Source: Alphaproteobacteria bacterium (GTDB lineage: Bacteria; Pseudomonadota; Alphaproteobacteria; UBA9655). From it: a stretch of 64,000 nucleotides of DNA. The number at the start of each line of letters is the position of its first letter. The stretch's first letter is position 1. The position numbers and the translations under genes are program-made. A model generated the notes under the pieces. It searched no databases, had not been told where the DNA came from, and saw only the letters and a list, made by a program, of their open reading frames with translations. Below, piece by piece: positions 26,628 through 36,549 of the stretch. The DNA is taken from NCBI GenBank assembly GCA_019752515.1, contig JAIEMB010000011.1:1-64000 (forward strand), given 5' to 3'.

Positions 26628-27543
26628 CCCAACAAAAGCCTGGATACTTGTTGATGAGGGTAACTCTTTTCTTGAAACGCAGTGTTTAGCTGTTGCTGAG
26701 GCAATGGACATTCCGGCCCACCTCTATCGTGTTTCGATGGATTGGTATTGGAAATACATTCCTTTATGGTTGATACCGGATATTATGGCTAAGGTTAGTG
26801 TAACCCAAAAGCCTCTTACATCTCTATTGCCTTCTTTTGTTGTGTGCGGGGGAGAGGTGGGTTTAATCCTGGGTGCGAATTTGAGAAAAAAACATCATGC
26901 CTTTACGGTTGGCTTTGGACCAGCATCCTCTTCCTTTCATAAAATCATCCTGGAAAGTCATTTTCAAGGGGAACAGAAAAATAAAATCCATACATTAGGG
27001 CCCCTTCACCGAATCCATCCAGAATCATTGATAAAAGCACGACAGACATTTTATCGAACAATTGATCATCTTCCTAAACCTCGTGTAACGCTGCTCATAG
27101 GAAGAGAAGAGGGTCTTGATACTCTGGTAAACACTTTAAAATTTCTTCACAAGAAAAATCCCTTTAGTCTTATGATTTATGGCGATAGCCTATCTAATGA
27201 TGCTGTCAAATATCTTGCTACAGCGTTAAATAACATTCCTCATTTCCTTTGGGAGGGTCAAGGGGAAGATCCCTATTTAGGATTCTTAGCCCATAGTAAT
27301 GCCATTATTCTTAACAACGCTTCTTCTCTCATGCTTGCAGAGGCAAACTCAGTCGGACAACCTATCTTTATTTATCCTTCTCTTCCCTTAACCTCATTTT
27401 CTCAAGCCCTCATTCAAAGGGGATCCGCTGCTCTTCTATTGACGGATGTATCTTTATTTCCTCAATTCATACTCCCCCCTCTCCAAGAAACACAGCGAGT
27501 TGCACAGATTTTAAAGAGAGCCTACGAGGAACAGCTTCTATAA
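26599..27543 (+). CDS. ELM1-family (mitochondrial fission ELM1-like) protein
   Basis: 314 aa if started at the ATG at 26599, 29 bp inside greA; a longer frame reaches 26539 but lacks family-like sequence. N-terminal [49 protein letters not shown] and the late [26 protein letters not shown] match the ELM1 family shared by alphaproteobacteria and plants. The fold resembles glycosyltransferase B types; the bacterial function is unknown. Confidence 0.8.
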   Translation: MKSSRLSTSNPTKAWILVDEGNSFLETQCLAVAEAMDIPAHLYRVSMDWYWKYIPLWLIPDIMAKVSVTQKPLTSLLPSFVVCGGEVGLILGANLRKKHHAFTVGFGPASSSFHKIILESHFQGEQKNKIHTLGPLHRIHPESLIKARQTFYRTIDHLPKPRVTLLIGREEGLDTLVNTLKFLHKKNPFSLMIYGDSLSNDAVKYLATALNNIPHFLWEGQGEDPYLGFLAHSNAIILNNASSLMLAEANSVGQPIFIYPSLPLTSFSQALIQRGSAALLLTDVSLFPQFILPPLQETQRVAQILKRAYEEQLL

Positions 27544-27589
27544 TTCACCCTTGAACCTTTTTGTCCCCTCAAGTAGCTTCAATTTCTAT

Positions 27590-27679
27590 GGAGGGATGCC
27601 GGAGCGGTCGAACGGGGCGGTCTCGAAAACCGTTGTACGTGCAAACGTACCGTGGGTTCGAATCCCACTCCCTCCGCCA
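27590..27679 (+). tRNA. tRNA-Ser(CGA)
   Basis: Acceptor GGAGGGA pairs with TCCCTCC, then G and encoded CCA. The anticodon stem CGGT/ACCG encloses CTCGAAA, anticodon CGA. The long variable arm and T arm GTGGG-TTCGAAT-CCCAC are typical of tRNA-Ser. Confidence 0.96.
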
Positions 27680-27739
27680 GCCCTTTATTGGGGCTAATTT
27701 GATTCCTTATCTTTATAAGATCTTAAAGAAAGATATTAA

Positions 27740-28186
27740 ATGATTAAACTTTGTTATGAGCTTAAGAATTTTATTTTATCTCTTTTTTCTCGGAAAACGA
27801 TAGGAGTTAGAGCTCTCGTCGTGCAAGAAGGGCAAATTTTATTAGTCAAACATACCTATACACCCGGGTGGCATCATCCAGGAGGAGGTATCGAGGGTGG
27901 AGAAACAGGGCTTCAAGCCGTAAAAAGGGAACTAAAAGAAGAAGTAGGTATTAATCTTTTAGAAAATCCTCAAATTTTGGGATTTTATTATAATATTTTA
28001 AATAGAAGAGACGATTATATAATCGTTTATGTGTGTACCAGCTTCAAGAGGAAAAATGTAAAATCAAGAGAAATTTTAGAAGCCAAGTGGTTCCCTTTAG
28101 AGAGTTTACCACCCGATATAACACTTGGCACAAAAAACCGCATAGCGGAATATTTAGGAGAAAGTTCTCTAAGTGATAAATGGTAA
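27740..28186 (+). CDS. NUDIX hydrolase
   Basis: 148 aa. Complete Nudix box from Gly49 to Ile71 (GGIEGGETGLQAV, then KRELKEEVGI), which binds the metal for pyrophosphate hydrolysis. HPGG before the box and the C-terminal EAKWFPLESLPPD are typical. Substrate cannot be told. Follows tRNA-Ser and converges on the DUF2125 gene. Confidence 0.92.
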   Translation: MIKLCYELKNFILSLFSRKTIGVRALVVQEGQILLVKHTYTPGWHHPGGGIEGGETGLQAVKRELKEEVGINLLENPQILGFYYNILNRRDDYIIVYVCTSFKRKNVKSREILEAKWFPLESLPPDITLGTKNRIAEYLGESSLSDKW

Positions 28187-28196
28187 AAACTTTCTG

Positions 28197-29216
28197 TTAC
28201 AAAGCCAATGGCTTAAGTTTTAAGAGAGTCGCGGGTCCTATAGATAGTCGCTTATTTTGGAGTGTGATCGGTACGGTTAAATGCTGTGTTCCTGCGTCAT
28301 CAGCTGCGCTAAAAAGATTGAGCATAAAATTAGCTGTAGAAGCATTTTTTTTCTTTATCCACCCTAATTCCACCATATAATTTAGAACGTTCTGATATCC
28401 TACGATTTTGCTTGAAAAAGAACCGAGGGGATACATCTCCTTATCTAAGGTTAAGGTTCCTTCTGCATCTGCTAATATAGGAGGCCAATTGATTTCCAAA
28501 TGACTGATCTCTAAAACACCGCCTCCATCGCGCCAATCAGCAACTGTTTTTGGGAAGGTTTCTTTAGGTTCGTAACCTGAAAAATGAGTTTCTACCGTTA
28601 GGGTTAGAGGATAGTCAAGCGGTGGAATCTTAAGAAGTGTTTCGACTCCAATGAGATCAGTTTTAAAGGCTAGGTTAAGATTCAATGGGTCAGTAAGATT
28701 TGTTGTTGTGAGAGATAAAGCTTGAAGAGAAAGAGGTTGAGTTTGATTATTTATGAGAGAAAGAACACGATCTGCATAAAAGGAAGCACTTTCGAGTTTA
28801 CCTTGAGTTGTAGTTTTAACAATGCCTTGTGCGCCTTCTACTTTTAAAGTACCAAGTTGTGGGGAGATATTCTGCGAAATGATCACGGTTTGGCTACCTG
28901 GAAGAGAATAACTCAAAGTATAAGGGTTCCAAGGTTTTATGCTCACATTTACTTCTTGACCCTGCCATTCTATAAAACTGTGAGGATCTTTAAACTGAAC
29001 GTCATGGAAAGTGACATTAACAAAAAAAGGATTTCCTTTAAACTCAACTTTAGAATAGGAAACGATATATCCTTTTTGCTTTAGGTCTGTAATACCGGCC
29101 TCTAATTCCTTTTCGAACCAACGAACACTGTGCTCGAAAAGGAAAAACCAGCCTATTATTCCAATTGCAACAAGAATAAGAAGGCTTGCAAAGAGTTTTT
29201 TACGATTTTGAAACAT
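28197..29216 (-). CDS. DUF2125 family protein
   Basis: 339 aa. N-terminal membrane anchor (LFASLLILVAIGIIGWFFLF) followed by a large predicted periplasmic beta-rich part. FKGNPFFVNVTFHDVQF and similar strands fit DUF2125, an alphaproteobacterial envelope family of unknown function. The start overlaps plsC by 17 bp and it is the last gene of the ftsE-ftsX-gmhB operon. Confidence 0.75.
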   Translation of the reverse strand: MFQNRKKLFASLLILVAIGIIGWFFLFEHSVRWFEKELEAGITDLKQKGYIVSYSKVEFKGNPFFVNVTFHDVQFKDPHSFIEWQGQEVNVSIKPWNPYTLSYSLPGSQTVIISQNISPQLGTLKVEGAQGIVKTTTQGKLESASFYADRVLSLINNQTQPLSLQALSLTTTNLTDPLNLNLAFKTDLIGVETLLKIPPLDYPLTLTVETHFSGYEPKETFPKTVADWRDGGGVLEISHLEINWPPILADAEGTLTLDKEMYPLGSFSSKIVGYQNVLNYMVELGWIKKKNASTANFMLNLFSAADDAGTQHLTVPITLQNKRLSIGPATLLKLKPLAL

Positions 29217-29937
29217 CTGTCATTCCCTCGCGGACAAGTTCATTCGTTTTTAATTCAATGGTGTTTTCTAATATACGCATAAATTCTTGGCGGGGAAGTC
29301 CTGGTGCAATAGGATCAAGAAACTCTAATGTAATCCGCCCAGGATATTTTATGAACCCTCGCCGGGGCCAAAAAAGACCTGCATTGTGGGCTACAGGAAT
29401 TACAGGTACTTTAAGATGTTGGTAGAGACTTGCTACTCCCGAATGATATGTGCCTTTTTGATCGGGGCGAGAGCGAGTTCCCTCAGGAAAAATAAGAATG
29501 GACTGACCTTTCGCCATCGCCTGATCTGCTTTTTGTAAGAGCTTTTTAAGTTCCTGTGCTCCTTTTCTTTTTGAACGAGAGAGAGGGAGCATAGATAATT
29601 TTTTGAGATACCAACCAAAAAAAGGGATCCATGTAAGCTCTTTCTTTAGGACAATGGCTGGATCTTTAACCAAATGATGGAAAATAAGAGTTTCCCATGC
29701 AGATTGGTGCTTAGATGCTAGAATAATAGGTGTATCAGGCAATCTTTCCTTTCCCACAATTTTTATTTGAAGCCCTAAGACATATTCACAAATCCAAATC
29801 ACACCCTTAGCCCAAATCTTTGCAATTTTTAAAATGTATGGACGGGGAAGAAAAAGAACAGGAAGAAAGAGAAAGGTACAAAGAGTTCCCCAGCCATAAA
29901 AAACAACATTAAAGGCAACTGATCTCAGCCATGTCAT
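29200..29937 (-). CDS. plsC: 1-acyl-sn-glycerol-3-phosphate acyltransferase
   Basis: 245 aa. Acylates lysophosphatidate to phosphatidate at the inner membrane. N-terminal hydrophobic region, block I ASKHQSAWET where the usual H-x4-D is H77-x4-E82, and block III IFPEGTRSRPDQKG. The Glu variant is seen in related alphaproteobacterial enzymes. Overlaps neighbours on both sides. Confidence 0.88.
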   Translation of the reverse strand: MTWLRSVAFNVVFYGWGTLCTFLFLPVLFLPRPYILKIAKIWAKGVIWICEYVLGLQIKIVGKERLPDTPIILASKHQSAWETLIFHHLVKDPAIVLKKELTWIPFFGWYLKKLSMLPLSRSKRKGAQELKKLLQKADQAMAKGQSILIFPEGTRSRPDQKGTYHSGVASLYQHLKVPVIPVAHNAGLFWPRRGFIKYPGRITLEFLDPIAPGLPRQEFMRILENTIELKTNELVREGMTDVSKS

Positions 29938-30551
29938 GGGGTACTTTCCTTAGGTCTTGGAGTACCTTGTAGATCTTTAAAAGGACGGCAAATGAGCGCA
30001 AATAGAAATTTATTATATTCTTGGACAACAAGATGTAATGTATGGGTATCAAGCCACCATTTTTGTTTTAGAAAACTTTTTTCTACAACTGGATAAGGGA
30101 TAATATCAACTTCCGGAAGTAAACGGCGGAGTTCGAACAGACTACGCGGCATGTGATAGTTAGATGTGATCAACCTTAGAGACTTTAAGTGATGTGTATG
30201 AACCCATGCAGCCGTTTCTTCAGCATTTCCAACCGTATCAAGAGCTTCATATCCTAGTGTAATTTGAGAACTAAAGGGTATTTGATCTATCATTTCAGGA
30301 AGAGTTGATTCAGGGCTAACACCTGAAATAAGAAGATATCGACCTTTCTTCTGTTGAAATAAAGTTAATGCCACTTGAAGACGTGTTTTCCCGCCCGTAA
30401 AAATTACAATTCCGTCTGTTGGAGAAGCGATATCTATGGGGGAAGAAGGGATAATACGGGTGAAAAGGATGAGTCCGCAAAACCAAAGGATTCCCCCTAT
30501 GCCGATTATCATAAGAAGTCTTAAAGTATATAGAAAAATGCGCGTCAACAT
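29934..30551 (-). CDS. YdcF/SanA-like DUF218 protein
   Basis: 205 aa. One N-terminal membrane segment (LRLLMIIGIGGILWFCGLIL), then the DUF218 fold: DGIVIFTGGKTRLQVAL, GRYLLISGV, TVGNAEETAAW and LITSNYHMPRSLFELRR. Members are linked to envelope integrity; biochemical activity is unsettled. Overlaps plsC by 4 bp and gmhB by 7 bp. Confidence 0.88.
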   Translation of the reverse strand: MLTRIFLYTLRLLMIIGIGGILWFCGLILFTRIIPSSPIDIASPTDGIVIFTGGKTRLQVALTLFQQKKGRYLLISGVSPESTLPEMIDQIPFSSQITLGYEALDTVGNAEETAAWVHTHHLKSLRLITSNYHMPRSLFELRRLLPEVDIIPYPVVEKSFLKQKWWLDTHTLHLVVQEYNKFLFALICRPFKDLQGTPRPKESTP

Positions 30552-31093
30552 ATCTGCTCGTTAAGAAGACAAAATACAGCTTGATAAAGGTCGTCAAATA
30601 TATGAACAGGGAGAACAGATGAGGGAAGCCCCTTGCGTAAATTTTCTGCTCCTTTTCCTGTTTTTACAAGGACGCGGGAACATCCTATTGCTCCTGCGGC
30701 TTGCAGATCTCTTAAATCATCACCAACAACTATAGCTTCTTCTGGACTTACCTTAAAATCTGTAAGTGCGTCCAGAAGAAGTCCAGGATTAGGCTTGCGT
30801 CGTGGATCTTCTGGATCTGCTGAAGAACATACATAAATTCGATCAAGGAACGCACCTTCTGCTTTTAAAAGGTCTTCTAAATAATCATGTATGCCTTTAA
30901 GACCTTCAGGTGATAAAATGCCCCGTCCAACAACGGCTTGATTGGTAACAATGGCAACAGGAATAGAGGCTTCATTTAAGAGTTTAATGGCCGTAATAAC
31001 ACCCGGTAACAAGGAAAATTCTTCCTTTGATTTTACTGAATCTGGGCGATCAACATTGATAACCCCATCTCTGTCTAAAAGAGCAAGTTTCAT
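30545..31093 (-). CDS. gmhB: D-glycero-beta-D-manno-heptose 1,7-bisphosphate 7-phosphatase
   Basis: 182 aa from the ATG at 31093, which overlaps the ftsX stop (ATGA); the open frame upstream lies inside ftsX. HAD motif I LLDRDGVIN with Asp7 and Asp9, then FSLLPGVITAIKLL, VAIVTNQAVVGRG and VVGDDLRDLQAA. Removes the 7-phosphate in ADP-heptose synthesis; GmhA and HldE, the other steps, are encoded at 33432-35495 on the other strand. Confidence 0.92.
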   Translation of the reverse strand: MKLALLDRDGVINVDRPDSVKSKEEFSLLPGVITAIKLLNEASIPVAIVTNQAVVGRGILSPEGLKGIHDYLEDLLKAEGAFLDRIYVCSSADPEDPRRKPNPGLLLDALTDFKVSPEEAIVVGDDLRDLQAAGAIGCSRVLVKTGKGAENLRKGLPSSVLPVHIFDDLYQAVFCLLNEQIC

Positions 31094-31959
31094 GATCGTA
31101 ACGTTATGAGAACGGCAAAACGAGCCGATAGCATCATCAAAAGAGCTGTAAGAAAAGGAGCGAGCACAAAAACGCAAAGCGCCTGAGAAAAGAAAGTTGA
31201 ATCTATAGAAAAAGGAAGCCCAATTTTCTCCAAAAGGACCCCCACACCCATAAATGTTAAAAAGGCAAAAAGGGAGCCTATCGTACTTGAGAAAAGTCCT
31301 TGTTTAAGGGCATTCATTTGAAATTGTTTTGCAATATAAGAAGGAGTTGCTCCTATTAAACTCAAAACTTCAATAACTTGACGATGAATAAGAAGGCTCG
31401 TCCGAGTAGCAAAGGTTGTTGTTGCTAGAGCTACAAATAAGACGAGAGCCGTAACAACAAGAGCTATAAGGACACTCATATGAATTACATCAGATACATG
31501 GGCCTGCCAGCTACGATGATCTGTCAATTGAATATCTGACGATATATTCTTTAAGTGAGTTTCGAGACTGGGTATGTCCACTATTTCGTTATTATTAAGT
31601 GAGATATCAATTATAATAGGTAAGGAGAGGAGTGTTTCATCGACCTTTTCTCCTAAGAGCGAATGCAGCAGGCTTGCAATCTCTTTTTGAGGAACGGCTG
31701 TGGCACTTTGAATTCCAGGCGTTCGATTCAAGAGATGAAGGACCCGAGACTGAAGATCAGCGGAGGGATGTCCGTGAGTTGTTGGAATCTCAAGAGTTAA
31801 TTGAGTGGAAAGCTGTCCTTCCCATAATTTAGTCGAATGAATCATAAAAAGCGTAAAAACAAAGCAAAGCGTTCCCAAATAAACCATTAAGGCTACAACT
31901 TTAGGGACGAAGCGAGCAGCAATGTCCTTTTTTAAAGGAAGGTCTTGTTGATTATTCAT
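31090..31959 (-). CDS. ftsX: Cell division protein FtsX (ABC permease-like)
   Basis: 289 aa, four membrane segments: one near the N-terminus after a short cytoplasmic tail, a periplasmic domain, then three. The FtsX-type core VIEVLSLIGATPSYIAKQFQMNA is clear. With FtsE it controls cell-wall hydrolases at the septum. Starts inside the ftsE stop. Confidence 0.92.
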   Translation of the reverse strand: MNNQQDLPLKKDIAARFVPKVVALMVYLGTLCFVFTLFMIHSTKLWEGQLSTQLTLEIPTTHGHPSADLQSRVLHLLNRTPGIQSATAVPQKEIASLLHSLLGEKVDETLLSLPIIIDISLNNNEIVDIPSLETHLKNISSDIQLTDHRSWQAHVSDVIHMSVLIALVVTALVLFVALATTTFATRTSLLIHRQVIEVLSLIGATPSYIAKQFQMNALKQGLFSSTIGSLFAFLTFMGVGVLLEKIGLPFSIDSTFFSQALCVFVLAPFLTALLMMLSARFAVLITLRS

Positions 31960-32645
31960 TCGCCTATCCTATGATTTGGTATGACATTAATGGTAGCCTC
32001 TTTTATCTGAAGTTGGGGATAAGGAGACCTTTCTAAGAGTCGCGGATTATGTGTTGCAATAATGACAGCAGTACCCATCTTATTCAACTCCTCAAAGAGA
32101 TGAAGAAGCTTCATGGCTAGCTCATCATCTACGTTGCCCGTTGGTTCATCGGCTAAGAGAAGCTGTGGACGTGTAATAACAGCTCGAGCAATCGCTGCTC
32201 TTTGTTTTTGTCCTCCTGAAAGTGCTGAAGGGTAAGACATGAGGCAATCTCCTAGACCTACCCAATCTAAGAGTTCTTGAGCTTGCTTATATCCGCGTTT
32301 GGCTTCAACACCTCGTACCCTTAAAGGAAGAGACACATTATCTATAATTTTTAAATGGTCCAAAAGTTTAAATTCCTGAAAAACAACACCCAGCCTCTGA
32401 CGCAAAAGAGGAAGTGTTGCAGGCTTCATTCTTAAGGGGTCTTCACCAAAAAGCCGAATATTTCCCCATGTAGGCTTTAATCCCAAGTAAAGAATGCGAA
32501 GCAAAGAAGACTTACCCGAGCCACTCGGCCCCGTAAGAAAATGGAAGGATCCCTTTTCAATATTAAAGGTAACTCCTTTAAATATCTCAGATCCTTCATC
32601 ATATTGATGGCCAAGATCTACAAGTTGAGCGATATATTCTGACAC
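31956..32645 (-). CDS. ftsE: Cell division ATP-binding protein FtsE
   Basis: 229 aa, GTG start at 32645 with AGAGGA upstream. Walker A GPSGSGKSS, Q-loop VFQEFKLLDHL, signature LSGGQKQRAAIARA, Walker B LLLADEPTGNVD and switch THNPRLL. ATPase partner of FtsX. Confidence 0.95.
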   Translation of the reverse strand: MSEYIAQLVDLGHQYDEGSEIFKGVTFNIEKGSFHFLTGPSGSGKSSLLRILYLGLKPTWGNIRLFGEDPLRMKPATLPLLRQRLGVVFQEFKLLDHLKIIDNVSLPLRVRGVEAKRGYKQAQELLDWVGLGDCLMSYPSALSGGQKQRAAIARAVITRPQLLLADEPTGNVDDELAMKLLHLFEELNKMGTAVIIATHNPRLLERSPYPQLQIKEATINVIPNHRIGE

Positions 32646-32771
32646 AATGACCCATCCTCTTTAACAATCATCATTTCAAAATGGCACAAAATGATATCGT
32701 CGTCTAGCTTGCACCATTCTTTCAAAGAGCCTATAACCGAATGAAGAAGATATGTAAGAAGGTTGCAGTTT

Positions 32772-33428
32772 ATGATTGTCACATGTTCCCAGTGCTCAAA
32801 GAGGTACATGCTTGATGAAGCTTTACTTCCCCAAGATGGGCGGCAAGTGAGGTGTATTTCTTGCCACCATATTTGGCGTCAAATGCCGGATACCTCCTCA
32901 TTAATAACCGCTCCTCCCCTTTTAGGACTTGGAGATATGGCGATCGAGGCTCGCCCTCCTGCAAGAAAAAGATTTTCATGGCTTGGATCAGTCATTTTTC
33001 TTGCCATTATTCTTTCTCTTATGAGCATTTTTATTTTTGGCAGAAATGTGATTTTGACCTTTTGGCCTCATAGTGAGCGATTTTATGATCTTGTTGGTTT
33101 GCATGTGAATCTTCCGGGTTCAGGTCTCTCTCTTTCCAATACAGAATCGAAGGTTCATAAAGAAGGAGATATTGAGATGGTTACTGTAACAGGAGATGTG
33201 GTTAATATCTCTAAGCGTGTTCGATCTATCCCTCCTCTCAAGATCAAATTTATGGGGGAGAATTCACATCCAAAATGTTCTGATAATACCCAAGGAAAAG
33301 AATGCGTTTTGGATTATTGGGAACACCGTCTTTCAGAAAGTTCCTTGTTGCCTGGCGAACAAATTCATTTTGAAACAGCCCCTCGACCTAAATCAGAGGG
33401 CACTCATCATATTAGTATTGAGTTTTAG
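32772..33428 (+). CDS. MJ0042 zinc-ribbon / DUF3426 membrane protein
   Basis: 218 aa from the ATG at 32772 (another in-frame ATG three codons earlier is possible). N-terminal zinc ribbon C5-x2-C8 ... C28-x2-C31, then a membrane segment (WLGSVIFLAIILSLMSIFIF) and a periplasmic C-terminal domain of DUF3426 type. Found next to ftsEX in many alphaproteobacteria. Function unknown. Confidence 0.82.
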   Translation: MIVTCSQCSKRYMLDEALLPQDGRQVRCISCHHIWRQMPDTSSLITAPPLLGLGDMAIEARPPARKRFSWLGSVIFLAIILSLMSIFIFGRNVILTFWPHSERFYDLVGLHVNLPGSGLSLSNTESKVHKEGDIEMVTVTGDVVNISKRVRSIPPLKIKFMGENSHPKCSDNTQGKECVLDYWEHRLSESSLLPGEQIHFETAPRPKSEGTHHISIEF

Positions 33429-33431
33429 AGA

Positions 33432-34037
33432 ATGACCCATCTTATCCCCATGCCCACATTTGATCTTCGTTCCTTCTATGAGAATGAATGGATCGAACAT
33501 TGTCGTGTTGCTGAAAACACCAGTAACATGCTTTTTAAAGCTTTTGCCGAATGGGTAGAGATTTCAGCTTATGCTATTCAACATGGAAAAAAAATCCTTT
33601 TTTTTGGTAATGGGGGTAGTGCTTCAGATGCCCAACATCTTGCAGCTGAACTAACAGTCCGTTATAAAACGAATCGAAAGGCTCTCGCTGCCCTTGCTCT
33701 GACAACAGATACGTCTATACTCACAGCGATTGGAAATGATTTAGGTTTTGAAAACCTATTTTCTCGCCAAATTGAAGCTTTAGCTTACGAAGGAGATGTA
33801 GCGATAGGGATTTCCACATCCGGTAAGAGCCCGAACGTGCTGAATGGATTTCTTGAAGCACGCAAACGAGGGCTTGTTACAGTTGGTCTTACGGGAGGAG
33901 ATAGCGGAGACTTCCCTGGACATGTTGATATTTTGCTAACTGTTCCTTCTCCCATTGTTGCTCGTATACAAGAAATGCATATTGCTCTCGGGCAAATGTT
34001 TTGTGGAGCTCTAGAATATCGTTTAGGTTTAGTTTAG
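33432..34037 (+). CDS. gmhA: Sedoheptulose 7-phosphate isomerase
   Basis: 201 aa. SIS fold: ILFFGNGGSASDAQHLAAELTVRY, ALTTDTSILTAIGNDLGFENLFSRQ, ISTSGKSPNVL and the late metal-site region RIQEMHIALGQMFC. First step of ADP-L-glycero-D-manno-heptose synthesis for LPS core. Abuts hldE. Confidence 0.95.
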   Translation: MTHLIPMPTFDLRSFYENEWIEHCRVAENTSNMLFKAFAEWVEISAYAIQHGKKILFFGNGGSASDAQHLAAELTVRYKTNRKALAALALTTDTSILTAIGNDLGFENLFSRQIEALAYEGDVAIGISTSGKSPNVLNGFLEARKRGLVTVGLTGGDSGDFPGHVDILLTVPSPIVARIQEMHIALGQMFCGALEYRLGLV

Positions 34038-35495
34038 GTGAAAATGAAAGACGGTTATGTGATAGAGGCTTTTTCATCGACACGTGTCTTATGTGTGGGT
34101 GACGTTATGCTCGATCGATTTATCCGAGGAGACATTGCACGTATCTCTCCAGAAGCACCTGTTCCTATCCTTCGTATTCAGGAAGAATTTTCGGTTTTGG
34201 GAGGAGCCGGAAACGTTGTTCGAAATCTTGAGGCGTTAGGAGCTGAAGTTACTTTTATTTCTTCCATTGGACAAGATGGTGAAGGTGAACTTATTCACAC
34301 TCTCCTTAAAGCTTTTAACAAAGTTAAAGCTTATTTAATCATTGATGAAGCTCGAAAAACGACAACAAAAACGCGTTTTATTGCTTCTAGTCAACAAATT
34401 TTGAGAACAGATCAAGAACAAACTTTTCATTTAAATAAAGTTCTTGAAGCTAAACTTATAAAACTTTTTAAAGAGCAGGTCGCTTTCCATGATTTGGTCA
34501 TTCTTTCTGATTATGCCAAGGGAATTTTTTCACCAAAAGGGCTACAATCTCTTATTAAAGAAGCTTTAGCTCACGGAAAACCCATCCTGGTTGATCCAAA
34601 AGGATACGATTACACACGTTATAAGGGTGCAACCCTTTTAACACCTAATCGAAACGAACTTGCTCTTGCAGCCCATTCCCCCACCCAAAGTCAGGAAGAA
34701 GTTGTTACCGTTGCTCAAAATATGATAAAAGACTGCAATTTTTCTGCGATGATTATAACACGAGGTTCGGAAGGTATGACTCTCGTGGAAGCTTCAGGTG
34801 GCATTGAGCATCTTCGGACACAGGCCCTTGAAGTATTTGACGTATCAGGTGCCGGAGATACTGTCATTGCGACCCTTGCTGTAAGCCTCGCTGCAGGTGC
34901 TTCTTTATCCGAAGCTATGTTTTTTGCAAATATGGCTGCAGGGATTGTCGTTGCCAAAATTGGTACGGCAGTCGTTCATCAAGATGAGCTTTTAACGACT
35001 CTTCATCATCAGGAAATTCAAGATCATGAACACAAAATTGTTTCTTGGCAAAAAGCTCAAGATAAGATTCTCAAATGGAAAAGACGTGGACAACGTATTG
35101 TTTTTACCAATGGATGTTTTGATCTCCTCCACCCTGGTCATATTTCTCTTTTAAAAGAAGCAAAAAAAACGGGTGACCGTCTCATTGTGGGACTTAATAC
35201 AGATCACTCTGTTCAACGTCTTAAGGGGCCAACGCGACCTCTTCAACATGAGATTTCGAGAGCGTTTGTTCTGTCATCTCTTGAAGCCGTTGATCTCGTT
35301 GTAATGTTTGAAGAAGATACTCCTTTTGAGCTTATTCAAACTTTAAAACCAGATGTGCTTGTGAAAGGGGCAGATTATACGGTTGATCAGGTTGTAGGGG
35401 CTTCTTTTGTTCAAAGTTATGGAGGAGAAGTGATTCTTGTTGACCTGGTAGATGGTGAAAGCACTACAAAAATTGTTTCTAAAATGGTTGCATAG
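34038..35495 (+). CDS. hldE: Bifunctional heptose 7-phosphate kinase / heptose 1-phosphate adenylyltransferase
   Basis: 485 aa from GTG at 34038 or 483 from ATG at 34044; neither has a clearly better ribosome site. Residues 1-~320 form a PfkB-type kinase (VGDVMLDRFI, GGAGNVVRNL, DVSGAGDTVIATL). The C-terminal part is a nucleotidyltransferase with TNGCFDLLHPGH around residues 357-368 and ESTTKIV near the end. Both domains are intact. Directly follows gmhA, so the two form one unit. Confidence 0.95.
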   Translation: MKMKDGYVIEAFSSTRVLCVGDVMLDRFIRGDIARISPEAPVPILRIQEEFSVLGGAGNVVRNLEALGAEVTFISSIGQDGEGELIHTLLKAFNKVKAYLIIDEARKTTTKTRFIASSQQILRTDQEQTFHLNKVLEAKLIKLFKEQVAFHDLVILSDYAKGIFSPKGLQSLIKEALAHGKPILVDPKGYDYTRYKGATLLTPNRNELALAAHSPTQSQEEVVTVAQNMIKDCNFSAMIITRGSEGMTLVEASGGIEHLRTQALEVFDVSGAGDTVIATLAVSLAAGASLSEAMFFANMAAGIVVAKIGTAVVHQDELLTTLHHQEIQDHEHKIVSWQKAQDKILKWKRRGQRIVFTNGCFDLLHPGHISLLKEAKKTGDRLIVGLNTDHSVQRLKGPTRPLQHEISRAFVLSSLEAVDLVVMFEEDTPFELIQTLKPDVLVKGADYTVDQVVGASFVQSYGGEVILVDLVDGESTTKIVSKMVA

Positions 35496-35576
35496 GTTTG
35501 TGTAAGGTAAAGTTAAGTTGCAATGTTAATGTTAACTTCCTATATACAATTTAAAGAGTAAAAAAAGGGCGTCCGC

Positions 35577-36197
35577 ATGAAAGTTCAAGATCTTCCTTCT
35601 CTTCTCCCCATGTATGCATCTGAAGGAACAGTTTTATTGCCCCGAGCTCAACTTCCTCTCGTTTTTCAGGAAAAAGAGGGAAGGTCTCTTGTTGACTCAG
35701 CATTAAAAAATCCATCTCGTTTGATGGGTGTTGTGCAGCCCACCCCTGATGGTGGACATTTTCAAATGGGATGTGTAGGACGAATTATTAATTTCCAAGA
35801 AACCACGCATTTTTTTATTATGTTAGGCGGTCTCTGTCGTTTTAAGGTTGAAGAAGTTATTGAGAATGACTTCATAAAAATGGTTCGCGTAAATTATGAA
35901 GGGTATGAAAAAGATATGGAAGATTTTTCACTTGATCCTTTTGTGAACCGCCCTCGACTTTTAGGTCTTCTCAAGGATTATTTAGAAGATCAAGATATCA
36001 TTGCTAATTGGGAAGAAATTGATCACGCTAGTGATGAACTTATCATTAGCTCTCTAACCATGGCTTGTCCATTTGAACCTATTGAAAAGCAAGCTCTTTT
36101 AGAAACATCCTCTCTTTCAGAAAGATGTGATATGATGATTGCCTTTATGGAAAGGGCAAACCCTCATTTAAAGGCAAAACCCTTGATGCTCCACTAG
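35577..36197 (+). CDS. LON peptidase N-terminal (substrate-binding) domain protein
   Basis: 206 aa. Stand-alone LON-N/PUA-like domain: the strand FPLP-like [20 protein letters not shown]-like [33 protein letters not shown]. No ATPase or protease domain. Common in alphaproteobacteria beside a Trm112-like gene, as here. Confidence 0.85.
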   Translation: MKVQDLPSLLPMYASEGTVLLPRAQLPLVFQEKEGRSLVDSALKNPSRLMGVVQPTPDGGHFQMGCVGRIINFQETTHFFIMLGGLCRFKVEEVIENDFIKMVRVNYEGYEKDMEDFSLDPFVNRPRLLGLLKDYLEDQDIIANWEEIDHASDELIISSLTMACPFEPIEKQALLETSSLSERCDMMIAFMERANPHLKAKPLMLH

Positions 36198-36207
36198 GAG
36201 AATTAGA

Positions 36208-36402
36208 ATGAAGAAAGAGCCTTCTTTGAATCCAAAACTATTTGAGATGCTTGTCTGTCCTGTTACGAAAGGACCTCTCCGGTATGATCCTGAAAAGAAC
36301 GAACTTATCAGCCTTCGTGCTAAGCTTGCATATCCTATAAGAGACGGTGTGCCTGTGATGTTAGCAGAAGAAGCCAGAGCTCTAGAAGAAGAAACCTCTT
36401 AG
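36208..36402 (+). CDS. Trm112-like protein
   Basis: 64 aa. [17 protein letters not shown] and [16 protein letters not shown] match bacterial Trm112/YcaR. Small partner-type protein of unclear bacterial role. Ten bases after the LON-N gene with AGGAG upstream. Confidence 0.88.
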   Translation: MKKEPSLNPKLFEMLVCPVTKGPLRYDPEKNELISLRAKLAYPIRDGVPVMLAEEARALEEETS

Positions 36403-36549
36403 CCTTTTTCTCAGCCAAAATACCATACTACTATTTGCTTGTTTTTTTACTTTACCCGATTAGTTTATAAAATAAATTTTACTCACCTATTGTAATAAAA
36501 ATTTTTATCACTACTTAATTTTTATTGTTTTCTATATTGAGGTGATTTT